A DNA stretch of 64,000 bases from Flavobacteriales bacterium UBA2306 (GTDB lineage: Bacteria > Bacteroidota > Bacteroidia > Flavobacteriales > Weeksellaceae), in contig DDVS01000004.1 of NCBI GenBank assembly GCA_002345565.1, positions 124,001 through 188,000 on the forward strand, in the 5' to 3' direction. Position numbers and translations under genes: made by a program. Every line of letters begins with the position of its first letter. Within the stretch, counting starts at the first letter, position 1. Below, one piece after another: positions 26,899-35,349 of this stretch. A model generated the notes under the pieces. That model worked only from the letters and a program-made list of their open reading frames with translations, searched no databases and was not told where the DNA came from.

Positions 26899-27765
26899 TT
26901 ATTTTACATATTCAAAAGCCACTGTTCCATAGGCAGAAGTTCCTAAAATTGGATAAGCATCTCCATCATACACATAATTATAATTAGAGGTAATAGATTC
27001 TGCATTGGTGGTCAATTTAACTGTTTTGTAATTATTGGCAGATAAAGCAAAAGCCAAACTGCTTCCCATATCAAACTGTGCACTTACTAATTTGAAAGCT
27101 GTAGGCAAGGTTCCCAATGGATTTTTTTTGGTATCATAGGATGAAAAAGCCATATCCAACACAATGGGTGTTACAGAAACGGGCCCGGAAGAAAGTGTTT
27201 TCAAAGTATATTTGAAGGTTGAAACATTATTGCCAGAAAAGCTATAATCTGTTTGAATAATGAAGAGATCTGCTGTATTGGCTGCATCTTTTATTTTTGT
27301 AACTCCGGATTTTATTTTATCAGAACTATATCCATAAGTCGTAGTCGTATTATAAATCACGGTTCCAGAAACTTTAGAAGTTCCGACAGATTTTGACAGC
27401 TTCCCGCTTGTGTAAGTAAGATCCTGGGTATTTACAATTTTTTCGCCGGAATCATCTACAGAAGTATAAATAATTCTGGTAACATCATCTCCCGTATAAG
27501 TTAAATTATAGGTTGCCGAATTATCGTTAGTTGTAACGCTTGTAAGTTTACTTCCAGTGTAATTATAGGTCATAATTAACTTTTCACCATCTGTATCTAC
27601 CGTGGTAATTGATTTGATATTCTTAATGGTTGCATTATTAGAACTACTTCCGTAATTATAATCTACGCCGATAAGATAATCTCCGTTCTCATCCTGATTA
27701 GGACTGCAAGATGAAAATATCAGAAAACCTAATGAGATAATGAAATAAAAAAATGGATGCTTCAT
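26899..27765 (-). CDS. Lipoprotein of unknown function
   Basis: A 288-residue predicted lipoprotein. A signal peptide (residues 1-19) ends in FSSC, the lipidation Cys, followed by SPNQDENGD. The mature part is rich in Thr, Ser, Tyr and Asn, with repeated YNYTGSKLTSV-like and YGYSSDKI-like strands. These resemble the YD-repeat-like beta surfaces of DUF4595-type Bacteroidota lipoproteins, but I do not assign a family firmly. ATG 27765 is used; an upstream TTG would put seven residues before the signal. It lies 43 bp behind mfd on the same strand. Confidence 0.72.
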   Translation of the reverse strand: MKHPFFYFIISLGFLIFSSCSPNQDENGDYLIGVDYNYGSSSNNATIKNIKSITTVDTDGEKLIMTYNYTGSKLTSVTTNDNSATYNLTYTGDDVTRIIYTSVDDSGEKIVNTQDLTYTSGKLSKSVGTSKVSGTVIYNTTTTYGYSSDKIKSGVTKIKDAANTADLFIIQTDYSFSGNNVSTFKYTLKTLSSGPVSVTPIVLDMAFSSYDTKKNPLGTLPTAFKLVSAQFDMGSSLAFALSANNYKTVKLTTNAESITSNYNYVYDGDAYPILGTSAYGTVAFEYVK

Positions 27766-27808
27766 TGATAATTGTTCTGTTTGCAAAGTTAATTTTTTAA
27801 AATAAATG

Positions 27809-30800
27809 TTATGATAAAATATTCTGTAGAACCAGATTCACTTCATCCACATTTTTCACGTTATCCTTTCTCATCATCAGCTGGTTGTTCTTCTCTTTTA
27901 ACGTCGCTTCCGCCGGATTTTGTGTGAGATAAGATATGATTTTTTTGAATTTCTCGCTTTGATAGAATTTATCCTGAGGATTTGCAGGGAAATAACCGAG
28001 GAAAACTTTGTTCTTCACCACCAATTTATCAAATCCAATTTCCGCCGCGAGCCATTTTAGTTCCACAGATTTCAGAAGATTAATCGCTTCACTCGGCAAT
28101 TCTCCGAATCGGTCTTTCAACTCATTTTCAAAAGCTTGTAACTCTTTCGCATTTTGGATTTCAGCCAATTTTTGATAAAGTGATAAACGTTCTTCAGTTG
28201 AACTTACGTAATCATCAGGTAACATCAGTTCCAAATCTGTGTCGATGTTCACTTCTTTTGTCGATTTGATGAGCTTATTTCTGTCTTCTTCATTTTCGAA
28301 TAGATTTTCAAAATTCTCATCATCTTTCAGTTCTTCCAAAGCTTCCTGCATCATTTTTTGATAAGTTTCAAAGCCCATTTCATTGATGAATCCACTTTGT
28401 TCTCCACCCAACAAATCTCCAGCTCCACGGATTTCCAAATCTTTCATCGCAATCTGAAAACCACTTCCCAAATCCGAAAATTGTTCAATCGCTTCCAGAC
28501 GTTTTCTCGCGTCAGAAGTCATCATATCAAACGGAGGTGTAATCAGATAACAAAACGCTTTTCTGTTGCTTCGCCCGACTCTTCCACGCATCTGATGCAA
28601 ATCTGCCATTCCAAATCTATGAGCATCATTGATGAAAATCGTATTTGCATTCGGAACGTCCACGCCACTTTCAACAATAGTTGTAGCTACCAGAACATCA
28701 TATTTCCCTTCCATAAAATCGAGGATATTCTGTTCCATTTGTTTTCCGTCCATTTGCCCGTGACCTGTAATCACTCTTGCATCAGGAACCAATCTTTGGA
28801 TTAATCCTGCAATATCTTTCAGGTTTTCGATTCTGTTATTGATGAAATAAACTTGTCCATCTCTTTGTAATTCGTACGAAATCGCATCACGCAAAATCTC
28901 TTCATTAAAGCCAACAATACTCGTTTCAACAGGTTGACGGTTTGGTGGTGGTGTTTTAATCACGGATAAATCTCGCGCTGCCATCAATGAAAACTGCAAA
29001 GTTCTCGGAATAGGAGTTGCTGTCAATGTCAACGTATCGACATTGGTTTTCATCGTTTTCAATTTATCTTTTACCGATACTCCGAATTTGTGTTCCTCAT
29101 CGATAATCAATAAACCAAGATTTTTGAATTTCACTTTATCCGCAACCAATTGATGCGTTCCAATCACAATATCGATTTTCCCATCTTTCAAACCTGCTAA
29201 AGTTTCAGATTTTTGTTTCGCAGTTCGGAATCGATTTAAGTATGAAATATTAACAGGGAAATCTTTCAAACGTTCTTTGAAACTTCTATAATGTTGAAAA
29301 GCCAAAATCGTGGTCGGAACTAGAATCGCAACTTGTTTACTGTCAGTCGCCGCTTTGAACGCTGCACGAATCGCCACTTCCGTTTTTCCGAAACCAACAT
29401 CGCCACAAATCAATCGGTCCATCACGCCTTCCGCTTCCATATCTTTTTTCACGTCCAAAGTCGCTTTTTCTTGGTCTGGCGTATCCTCGTAAAGGAAACT
29501 TGCTTCCAATTCATTTTGAAGATAAGAATCCGGCGAATATTGAAATCCTTTCGCGGTTTTTCTCTGAGCATATAATTTTATCAAATCAAATGCAATCTGC
29601 TTAACTCTGGCTTTCGTCTTCTGTTTCAGCGACTTCCAAGCAGGCGAGCCAAGTTTGCTGAGAACAATCTCTTTTCCGTCCGGTCCGTTATATTTTGAAA
29701 TTTTATGAAGGGAATGAATACTCACATAAAGCAAATCTCCATTTTTATAACTAAGTTTAAAACATTCCTGAATTTTTCCGTCATTATTGACTTTTACCAA
29801 TCCCATAAATTTCCCGATTCCGTGGTCGATATGGGCAATGTAATCACCAACCTTTAAAGACATTAAGTCTTTGAGTGTCAATTGCTCCGACTTCGCAAAA
29901 GTATCTTTGGATTTATAACGTTGATATCGGTCAAAAATCTGGTGGTCTGTGTAAACCAAAATTTTATTTTCAGAATCCACAAAACCTTCGTGAAGTTCGG
30001 ATTTGAAACTTTTGAACGGAATCTCGTGTTCCAATTCTTCAAAAATCGATTCTAATCTTTCTTTCTGTTTTTCCGATGAAAAAGAAATCCAAGTGTCAAA
30101 TCCTTGACTTTGCTTTTCTTCCAAATCCTGAATCAACATTTCGAAATTCTTATGAAAACTTGGTTGTTGAGTTTGATTGAGTTCTACATTTTTAATTTTT
30201 GGAAGTTCAAAAGCTTGCGAACTGAAATCAATCGTTTTGAATTTGATTAATCGATTTTGAAACTCTGGTTCAGAAATAAATAATTCTTCTGGTTTTCTAT
30301 GCTTAATATCTTTACTTAAAGTCTCGAATTTTTCTAATGATTTTTCGTAGAAATCTCTGATTCTTCTATTGGAAACAAAAAGATTCTTCGAAACCATAAA
30401 ACTGTCATCCGGTAAAATATCAAGAAACGAAACTTTGCTTCCCGAAACCAAAAAATTCATATTGGAAACCAATTGAAATTCAGTGATTTTATCAACGGAA
30501 AGTTGAGATTCTATATCGAAAGTTTTGATGCTTTCCACCTCGTTTCCGAAAAATGTGATACGATAAGGTTTTTCATTAGAAAAAGAAAAAACGTCCACAA
30601 TTCCACCACGAACAGAGAATTCTCCGGGTTCGGAAACAAAATCTGTTTGATTGAATTGATAATGATTCAGCAATTCATCTACAAAATCAAAATCCAATTG
30701 GTCACCAACTTTGATGTGATGAGAAATCGCTTTGAAATCTTCTTTCTTCAGAACTTTTTCCGACAAAGCACCAACAAAAGCCACAATCACTCTTGGAGCA

Positions 30801-31168
30801 TTTCCGGAATTGATTTTATTAATAACTTCCGTTCTTAAAACCAAATTTGCATTTTGGGTTTTCTCGACTTGATAAGGTTCAAGATGAGTTGCAGGAAAAT
30901 AAAGTACATTTTCTTTTCCAATCAAGTCTTCCATTTCTGCATTGATGTAAAGCGCATCTTCTTTGTCATCAACGAGATAAAGAACCGTTTTTTTCTGAGT
31001 CAGAAATAATTCCGAAGCCAAAATTGAAACCGCAGAACCTGCACTTCCTTTAACAGAAATATGTTGGTTGTTAATTAATTGAGAAAAAATCTCATTTCCG
31101 AATTGTTTCTGAAGCAAGTCCGGAAGCAGATTTTGATTGATTTTTTTTAATTCCATTAATGTAGGCAT
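27809..31168 (-). CDS. mfd: Transcription-repair coupling factor
   Basis: A roughly 1119-residue ATP-dependent DNA translocase that removes stalled RNA polymerase and recruits UvrA. It has the N-terminal UvrB-like part (GSAGSAVSILASEL), the RNA-polymerase interaction domain (KVGDYIAHIDHGIGKFMG), helicase motif I (CGDVGFGKTEVA), motif II (DEEHKFGV), motif III (TLTATPIPRTL), motif VI (HQMRGRVGRS) and a C-terminal TRCF domain (STEERLSLYQKLAEI). The start is taken at ATG 31168; ATG 31156 is a close alternative. A TTG at 31234 is unlikely because its extension covers a leader hairpin. Confidence 0.95.
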   Translation of the reverse strand: MPTLMELKKINQNLLPDLLQKQFGNEIFSQLINNQHISVKGSAGSAVSILASELFLTQKKTVLYLVDDKEDALYINAEMEDLIGKENVLYFPATHLEPYQVEKTQNANLVLRTEVINKINSGNAPRVIVAFVGALSEKVLKKEDFKAISHHIKVGDQLDFDFVDELLNHYQFNQTDFVSEPGEFSVRGGIVDVFSFSNEKPYRITFFGNEVESIKTFDIESQLSVDKITEFQLVSNMNFLVSGSKVSFLDILPDDSFMVSKNLFVSNRRIRDFYEKSLEKFETLSKDIKHRKPEELFISEPEFQNRLIKFKTIDFSSQAFELPKIKNVELNQTQQPSFHKNFEMLIQDLEEKQSQGFDTWISFSSEKQKERLESIFEELEHEIPFKSFKSELHEGFVDSENKILVYTDHQIFDRYQRYKSKDTFAKSEQLTLKDLMSLKVGDYIAHIDHGIGKFMGLVKVNNDGKIQECFKLSYKNGDLLYVSIHSLHKISKYNGPDGKEIVLSKLGSPAWKSLKQKTKARVKQIAFDLIKLYAQRKTAKGFQYSPDSYLQNELEASFLYEDTPDQEKATLDVKKDMEAEGVMDRLICGDVGFGKTEVAIRAAFKAATDSKQVAILVPTTILAFQHYRSFKERLKDFPVNISYLNRFRTAKQKSETLAGLKDGKIDIVIGTHQLVADKVKFKNLGLLIIDEEHKFGVSVKDKLKTMKTNVDTLTLTATPIPRTLQFSLMAARDLSVIKTPPPNRQPVETSIVGFNEEILRDAISYELQRDGQVYFINNRIENLKDIAGLIQRLVPDARVITGHGQMDGKQMEQNILDFMEGKYDVLVATTIVESGVDVPNANTIFINDAHRFGMADLHQMRGRVGRSNRKAFCYLITPPFDMMTSDARKRLEAIEQFSDLGSGFQIAMKDLEIRGAGDLLGGEQSGFINEMGFETYQKMMQEALEELKDDENFENLFENEEDRNKLIKSTKEVNIDTDLELMLPDDYVSSTEERLSLYQKLAEIQNAKELQAFENELKDRFGELPSEAINLLKSVELKWLAAEIGFDKLVVKNKVFLGYFPANPQDKFYQSEKFKKIISYLTQNPAEATLKEKNNQLMMRKDNVKNVDEVNLVLQNILS

Positions 31169-31180
31169 AAACGCAAAAAG

Positions 31181-31205
31181 CGATTCCGAGATATTTTCGG
31201 AATCG
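31181..31205. repeat. Perfect 9-bp inverted repeat in the mfd leader
   Basis: CGATTCCGA (31181-31189) and TCGGAATCG (31197-31205) are perfect inverted copies separated by seven bases. The repeat lies between the mfd -7 box and the mfd ATG, 12 bp upstream of the start. It could be an RNA hairpin in the leader or an operator. No T-run follows on the minus strand. Confidence 0.6.
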
Positions 31206-31215
31206 TTATTTGTTA

Positions 31216-31223
31216 CAAAGATA
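31216..31223 (-). promoter_or_regulatory. -7 box of mfd
   Basis: TATCTTTG on the minus strand matches the TAnnTTTG consensus, 47 bp upstream of the mfd ATG. No TTG at a good -33 distance was found. Confidence 0.4.
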
Positions 31224-31274
31224 CTATTTTTCAAAAAAATTAGTTTTATTTTTACAATCTTAAACTATGAACAT

Positions 31275-31652
31275 TTGAAATTCGGTTTCAAAATATTATC
31301 CTTTTTCTGTTTGTTGTCACTTCTTGCTATTCAATGTAAGGATGATGATGCTAACATTTTCCGTGCTTATGCGGAGGGAAAGATTACGTATTCTGATGCT
31401 AAATTTCTGGAAGACCCAATCCACCTCGTAAAAGACAAAAAAATCATTGCAGAAACTTATCCCAAAGAAAGTGGAAGTTTTGTATTAGCCGGACCTTATG
31501 ACAAGGGCGCTTATAAATTCCAACTGAAGAATTTTAAAATTAAATCTTTTTCAACGGATACTCAAGGATGCAAAATCTCCAGAGATTCTTTGAGCATCGA
31601 AATTCCTGATGGTGTGACTTACGTTATTTTCAATGATATAACTTTGAAATAA
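31275..31652 (+). CDS. Small lipoprotein of unknown function (TTG start)
   Basis: A 125-residue predicted lipoprotein. TTG 31275 places Lys, Gly and Phe directly before the hydrophobic stretch ILSFFCLLSLLAIQC, whose Cys21 fits a lipobox and is followed by KDDD. The only upstream alternatives run into the divergent mfd gene, and a nearby ATG (31267) hits a stop after three codons. The mature part (YAEGKITYSDAKF, VLAGPYDKGAYKFQLKNF) looks like a small beta domain. It overlaps the next gene by one base (TAATG), so the two are coupled. No family recognised. Confidence 0.62.
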   Translation: MKFGFKILSFFCLLSLLAIQCKDDDANIFRAYAEGKITYSDAKFLEDPIHLVKDKKIIAETYPKESGSFVLAGPYDKGAYKFQLKNFKIKSFSTDTQGCKISRDSLSIEIPDGVTYVIFNDITLK

Positions 31653-32266
31653 TGAAGAAACTTTTACTCTTTTCTTTTTCGATAATTTCAATTGCTACTT
31701 TTTCTCAGAGAAGAAAAAAACAAGACTGGACAGAAAATGTAAAATACTCCATCGACCCGCACGTAAAAGTAATGACATCACTCGGAAATAATTTTTTGAA
31801 AGACACTTTCGATTATTTTTATGGTTTCGGAATCGGTGGAAATATCAATCTTTACAAAAACTTTGGATTAGGTGTAGAATACACTTATTTTCGTGGAAAT
31901 ATCAAAAAACCAGAGTTATTTGGTTATCTAGGAGCGCCTTCTATGAATAATTTTGATTGGTATGTTTTTCATCAGAACAAAATCACGGAAGAGTTTTTTG
32001 TAGAAGAACTTGTAGGTTACAGCACTTACCGGATGAAAAGTCCTTATCTTGACAATTCTGGAAACTTCTCCGAAGGAAACGGCGGACTTAATCTTGGTTT
32101 GAAAGCCATCTACACAATTGATGATAGTGGTTTCCAACAAGTTGTCCTTAATACAAGACTTAATTTTTATAATTCTAAAATCGGAAACCAGAATCCTGAT
32201 ATCGAGAAATATTATTCCAAAGCCAGTTTATTGAACATCGGTATTGCTTATCGGATTAATTTTTAA
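31652..32266 (+). CDS. Outer-membrane beta-barrel-like protein
   Basis: A 204-residue exported protein. A signal peptide (residues 1-18) ends near ATFSQ. Alternating strands with aromatic ends follow (FYGFGIGGNINLYKNFGLGVEYTYF, shown in parts; LLNIGIAYRINF at the C-terminus). The terminal Phe and glycine-rich strands suggest a small outer-membrane barrel of 8-10 strands. It is translationally coupled to the lipoprotein gene in front, so the two may form an envelope pair. No specific function can be assigned. Confidence 0.68.
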   Translation: MKKLLLFSFSIISIATFSQRRKKQDWTENVKYSIDPHVKVMTSLGNNFLKDTFDYFYGFGIGGNINLYKNFGLGVEYTYFRGNIKKPELFGYLGAPSMNNFDWYVFHQNKITEEFFVEELVGYSTYRMKSPYLDNSGNFSEGNGGLNLGLKAIYTIDDSGFQQVVLNTRLNFYNSKIGNQNPDIEKYYSKASLLNIGIAYRINF

Positions 32267-32373
32267 TTCTCCAAAAAAGAGAGAAGTCGAAATTTAATTT
32301 TTTAAGCCGTTTTTAAGTTGTTATAATTTCTGGTTAAAGTTTTTTATTCTTAATTTTAGAATGATTTTTAATA

Positions 32374-32381
32374 TAAATTTG
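32374..32381 (+). promoter_or_regulatory. -7 box of the small basic repeat protein gene
   Basis: TAAATTTG matches TAnnTTTG and lies 22 bp before ATG 32404, the usual distance in this group. No clear -33 TTG. Confidence 0.4.
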
Positions 32382-32403
32382 TCGAACCAAAACATCACAC
32401 AGA

Positions 32404-32664
32404 ATGAAAAATTTATTATCAGCATTGCTACTTACTTTTGGGCTAGGATTAGCAACAGCGCAGACAACCGCTCCAGCAGCCGCTAAAACAGCAACCAAAA
32501 AAATTGAAAAGCAAGCTAAAAAGGGCGAAGCAAAAGTTGCAAAAACGGCAACAACGGCTAATGTCAAACTAAAAAAAGACGGAACACCAGACAAACGTTA
32601 TAAAGCGGCTAAGACTTTGAAAAAAGATGGAACGCCAGATAAACGTTACAAGGTCAACAAATAA
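32404..32664 (+). CDS. Small exported basic protein with tandem repeats
   Basis: An 86-residue protein. A signal peptide (1-19, ending ATAQ) precedes an Ala/Lys-rich linker and two near-identical C-terminal units, LKKDGTPDKRYKAAK and LKKDGTPDKRYKVNK. The DNA of the repeats differs at several synonymous positions, so the protein repeat is under selection. The mature protein is strongly basic, with no Cys. A similar gene type is, to my knowledge, common in Chryseobacterium relatives with no known role. Polyanion or cell-wall binding is conceivable. Its own promoter and a strong terminator make it monocistronic. Confidence 0.7.
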   Translation: MKNLLSALLLTFGLGLATAQTTAPAAAKTATKKIEKQAKKGEAKVAKTATTANVKLKKDGTPDKRYKAAKTLKKDGTPDKRYKVNK

Positions 32665-32723
32665 TTTTCCTAATTGTTGAAGAAGAGAGGGAAAATTTAA
32701 TTTTTCATAACTTTTATTTTTTT

Positions 32724-32760
32724 AAGACTTTACAATTTTCTTGTAAAGTCTTTTATTTTT
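32724..32760 (+). terminator. Strong intrinsic terminator
   Basis: AAGACTTTACAA (32724-32735) and TTGTAAAGTCTT (32741-32752) form a perfect 12-bp stem with a five-base loop, followed by a T-rich run. Confidence 0.8.
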
Positions 32761-32807
32761 TGGTTCGTGATTTGTTTATACATCTACACAATCCAAAATC
32801 TTTTATT

Positions 32808-33146
32808 ATGAATCCCAAACCAATGCTCACGCTCTCTCAGGTGATGGAGAAACTCCGTCAAAAAGGAATAACCGATGAGATCATTATGAACGAAGAAAAA
32901 CAATTCGTTATCCATAGCACTTCTAAAGCATACAAAGCAGAAGAACTGAAAATTATACGCACCTATAGATTTGAAGGTGCCAGTGACCCTGCAGACAATG
33001 TTGCTCTTTACCTTGTAGAAGATTTATATGGCAATAAAGCTATGATTATTGATTCTTACGGTGCAGACAGTAATTATGACGGAAGGGAATTTGATGAATT
33101 TATAAAATCTCTTCCTACAGAAGAGAAAGAAGAATACGATTTTTAA
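32808..33146 (+). CDS. Conserved small cytosolic protein of unknown function
   Basis: A 112-residue acidic protein without signal or membrane segment. ATG 32808 is used; an upstream in-frame start would run into the preceding terminator. It begins LTLSQVMEKLRQKGITDEIIMNE and contains IRTYRFEGASDPADNVALYLVEDLYG and DSYGADSNYDGREFDEFIKSLP (landmarks quoted in part). Proteins of this shape are widespread in Bacteroidota and are sometimes labelled phosphoribosylpyrophosphate synthetase without basis; no PRPP-binding motif is visible. It is monocistronic, ending at a shared terminator. Confidence 0.7.
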   Translation: MNPKPMLTLSQVMEKLRQKGITDEIIMNEEKQFVIHSTSKAYKAEELKIIRTYRFEGASDPADNVALYLVEDLYGNKAMIIDSYGADSNYDGREFDEFIKSLPTEEKEEYDF

Positions 33147-33161
33147 TCATCAGGCTAATCA

Positions 33162-33197
33162 TAAAAAGGTTCAAATATAAAATTGAACCTTTTTTTT
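33162..33197. terminator. Bidirectional intrinsic terminator
   Basis: AAAAAGGTTCAA (33162-33173) pairs perfectly with TTGAACCTTTTT (33183-33194), with A- and T-runs on the two sides. It serves both the small plus-strand gene and the convergent AsmA-like gene, whose stop codon lies in the T-run. Confidence 0.8.
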
Positions 33198-35307
33198 AGC
33201 TTATCTTTTCTACAATTTTATCTTTTGTATTTCTAATGCTTTTTTTGGTTTTTTTTACCTCTTTTTTGATCTCGTCCACATTTTTTTTCACACGATCTAC
33301 ATTGATTCCAACCAATGTTTTCTTAAGCCCATCCTCAATACCCTTCCAAAAAAGATTGAAAAATGACCGTTCTTTATTTCTTTCAACATATACATCCACA
33401 GACTCCGGAAATTGATCAGAATCTTTTTTAACTATCAAATTAGCAATAGCAGATAAAAACTTCTTTTTCTCCTGCGTTTTTTTATCCAACACACTAACTT
33501 TCAAATCCTGGTGTGCAATTCTGAATTTTCCGTTAAGGATATCATTATTACCTCTAAAGTCAAAATTGAGTTTTGTAATCCTTCCCGTCGCTGTAACATG
33601 AAGATACGGTTTGATAAACGGATTAATATCTACAGCAGGCAAATCATTAATATTTCCTGCAATGGTAAAATTATCACGCAAATCTGCCGTATCAAACTTC
33701 CAGTTAACCTGCATCGGTGACACATTCATAAATTTGCAATTGATTGCAATCGGAACTTTCGTATCTGTTCCTCTTTGTTTGTTGGAATTCAGGTTTTTAA
33801 CCTTCATATTAAAATTGGTAAAATAAACTTTTCCCGGTCCGTTAGAATCAGGGGTATCTTCTTCGTACACTAATCTAGAGTCTATAAGATTTAGATTTTC
33901 AACCAACAAAGGAAATTTTATCGTTCTTAATAATTTGGAATAAAGCAGTTTTTCCTTAGGATCATCTTTAGGGATTTTGCTTCGGAAGATGTTAGCGTCA
34001 ACGTTGCTAAGTTTTACATTTTTTATTTTAATATTCGGTTTATCATTTTCGAATTTCCAATTAATTCCAGAAAACTGAATGCCGTTAGCAGAAATATCAT
34101 ACAAGTCTTTTTCCATCGGAATCATTCTTACAAACTCAGCTCTGGACAATTTTGGTTTTAATTTAAAATTCTTTAAATCAATGTTTTGCGAAGACATATT
34201 AAAGCTTGACAAATCCATATTATAATATGGCCCTGCATCATAAAAAAACTGATTTCCGGAAACTTTGTAATCTTTGTAAGTGAAAGGAATTTTGTTTTTC
34301 GAAGTGTCTTCATTCATTACAAATTCTTTCAAATTTGCATTGAATTTTGCTAAGGAAAGTGACTTTTCCCCATTCGATTTTAAGATAGAAAATTGTCCGT
34401 TTTTAATATCAAAGTTTTCAAAATCGATGTTAAAGTTAGACTTTTCTTTGTTTGATTTAATAACTTTATTATCACGATTTTGCAAAATAAAAATTGGGTC
34501 AACAGCTTGAACGTTTTTGAAACTCAACTTCTTTTTATTAAATATCAAATCATTGAAAGAAATGCTTTTACTTTTAATGTCAAAAAGCGTTTTTTGAGTT
34601 TTGAAATTCTTTTCCCAACTTTTAAAATCAATCAAAGGCTTCAGTTCAAAATTATTAATGGTCAATTGTCCATTAACCGTTTTCAGTTCTGAGGAATTCA
34701 AAGAATACACCTCGCCAATTTGTGCATAAAATGGATTGGCAGAGATTTTATAACTGTCCAATGCAAAAGGTAATTCGTTGGGATTTTGATTCAGACTAAG
34801 ATTTTTTAAATCAATATTAAGATTGTTAGCAGAGAAAAGTTTGGTGTTGTCTGGCTTATGAATCTCAATATTTCCTTTTTCTATTTCAATATTTTTGATG
34901 TTGAAAGGAATTGGATTTTTTTTGCTTTTCTCCTCTTTTGGTTTTGCTAATCTGATTTTTAAATAAGGATTTATAAGCTTAATAGAATTAGCCTCGATTT
35001 GATTATTTTTCAAAAATTCAATTACACCTAATCTACTGATATTCATATTGCCCAAGCTTCCTTCGAGAGCTAAGACTTCAAGATTATTTGGTTGTTTAGT
35101 TTTAACTTTTATTTGGTTGGCAGAGATGCTCCCACTTATGATTTCCACGTTCAGAGATTGGTAAGTAATCTCGTAAGGCGTTTTGGTTTTTAGATAATCT
35201 GGTAATTTATATTTAAGCCAAAGACTGAATCCGATATTCAGTAAAACTATGAAAATCAAAACACTTCCAACAATTATTGCGGTAATTTTCAGTAGTTTTT
35301 TTAGCAT
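33196..35307 (-). CDS. AsmA-like envelope protein
   Basis: A 703-residue protein with one N-terminal membrane helix (about residues 8-30), then a long run of beta-rich repeats (FNIKNIEIEKGNIEIHK, FENFDIKNGQFSILK, VENLNLIDSRLVYEE) and a basic coiled C-terminal tail (VKKNVDEIKKEVKKTKKS). The layout fits the AsmA/DUF748 superfamily of inner-membrane-anchored periplasmic proteins. These are thought to help lipid transfer or outer-membrane assembly. It is monocistronic, with a 42-bp gap to the DUF2797 gene upstream on the same strand, so the two might share a transcript. Confidence 0.72.
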   Translation of the reverse strand: MLKKLLKITAIIVGSVLIFIVLLNIGFSLWLKYKLPDYLKTKTPYEITYQSLNVEIISGSISANQIKVKTKQPNNLEVLALEGSLGNMNISRLGVIEFLKNNQIEANSIKLINPYLKIRLAKPKEEKSKKNPIPFNIKNIEIEKGNIEIHKPDNTKLFSANNLNIDLKNLSLNQNPNELPFALDSYKISANPFYAQIGEVYSLNSSELKTVNGQLTINNFELKPLIDFKSWEKNFKTQKTLFDIKSKSISFNDLIFNKKKLSFKNVQAVDPIFILQNRDNKVIKSNKEKSNFNIDFENFDIKNGQFSILKSNGEKSLSLAKFNANLKEFVMNEDTSKNKIPFTYKDYKVSGNQFFYDAGPYYNMDLSSFNMSSQNIDLKNFKLKPKLSRAEFVRMIPMEKDLYDISANGIQFSGINWKFENDKPNIKIKNVKLSNVDANIFRSKIPKDDPKEKLLYSKLLRTIKFPLLVENLNLIDSRLVYEEDTPDSNGPGKVYFTNFNMKVKNLNSNKQRGTDTKVPIAINCKFMNVSPMQVNWKFDTADLRDNFTIAGNINDLPAVDINPFIKPYLHVTATGRITKLNFDFRGNNDILNGKFRIAHQDLKVSVLDKKTQEKKKFLSAIANLIVKKDSDQFPESVDVYVERNKERSFFNLFWKGIEDGLKKTLVGINVDRVKKNVDEIKKEVKKTKKSIRNTKDKIVEKIS

Positions 35308-35349
35308 AAATTTTATTTTAAAAATTAATCACTAAAAACCATTCCAAAT

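Noticed and set aside
28358..28804. A 148-codon plus-strand frame opposite mfd
   Set aside because: It is antisense to conserved helicase motifs of mfd; composition (Ser, His, Ile, Phe) is typical of shadow frames.
31137..31274. A longer N-terminus for the small lipoprotein, overlapping the mfd start
   Set aside because: The extra 46 residues are antisense to mfd and its leader repeat, and the lipoprotein signal would then be internal.
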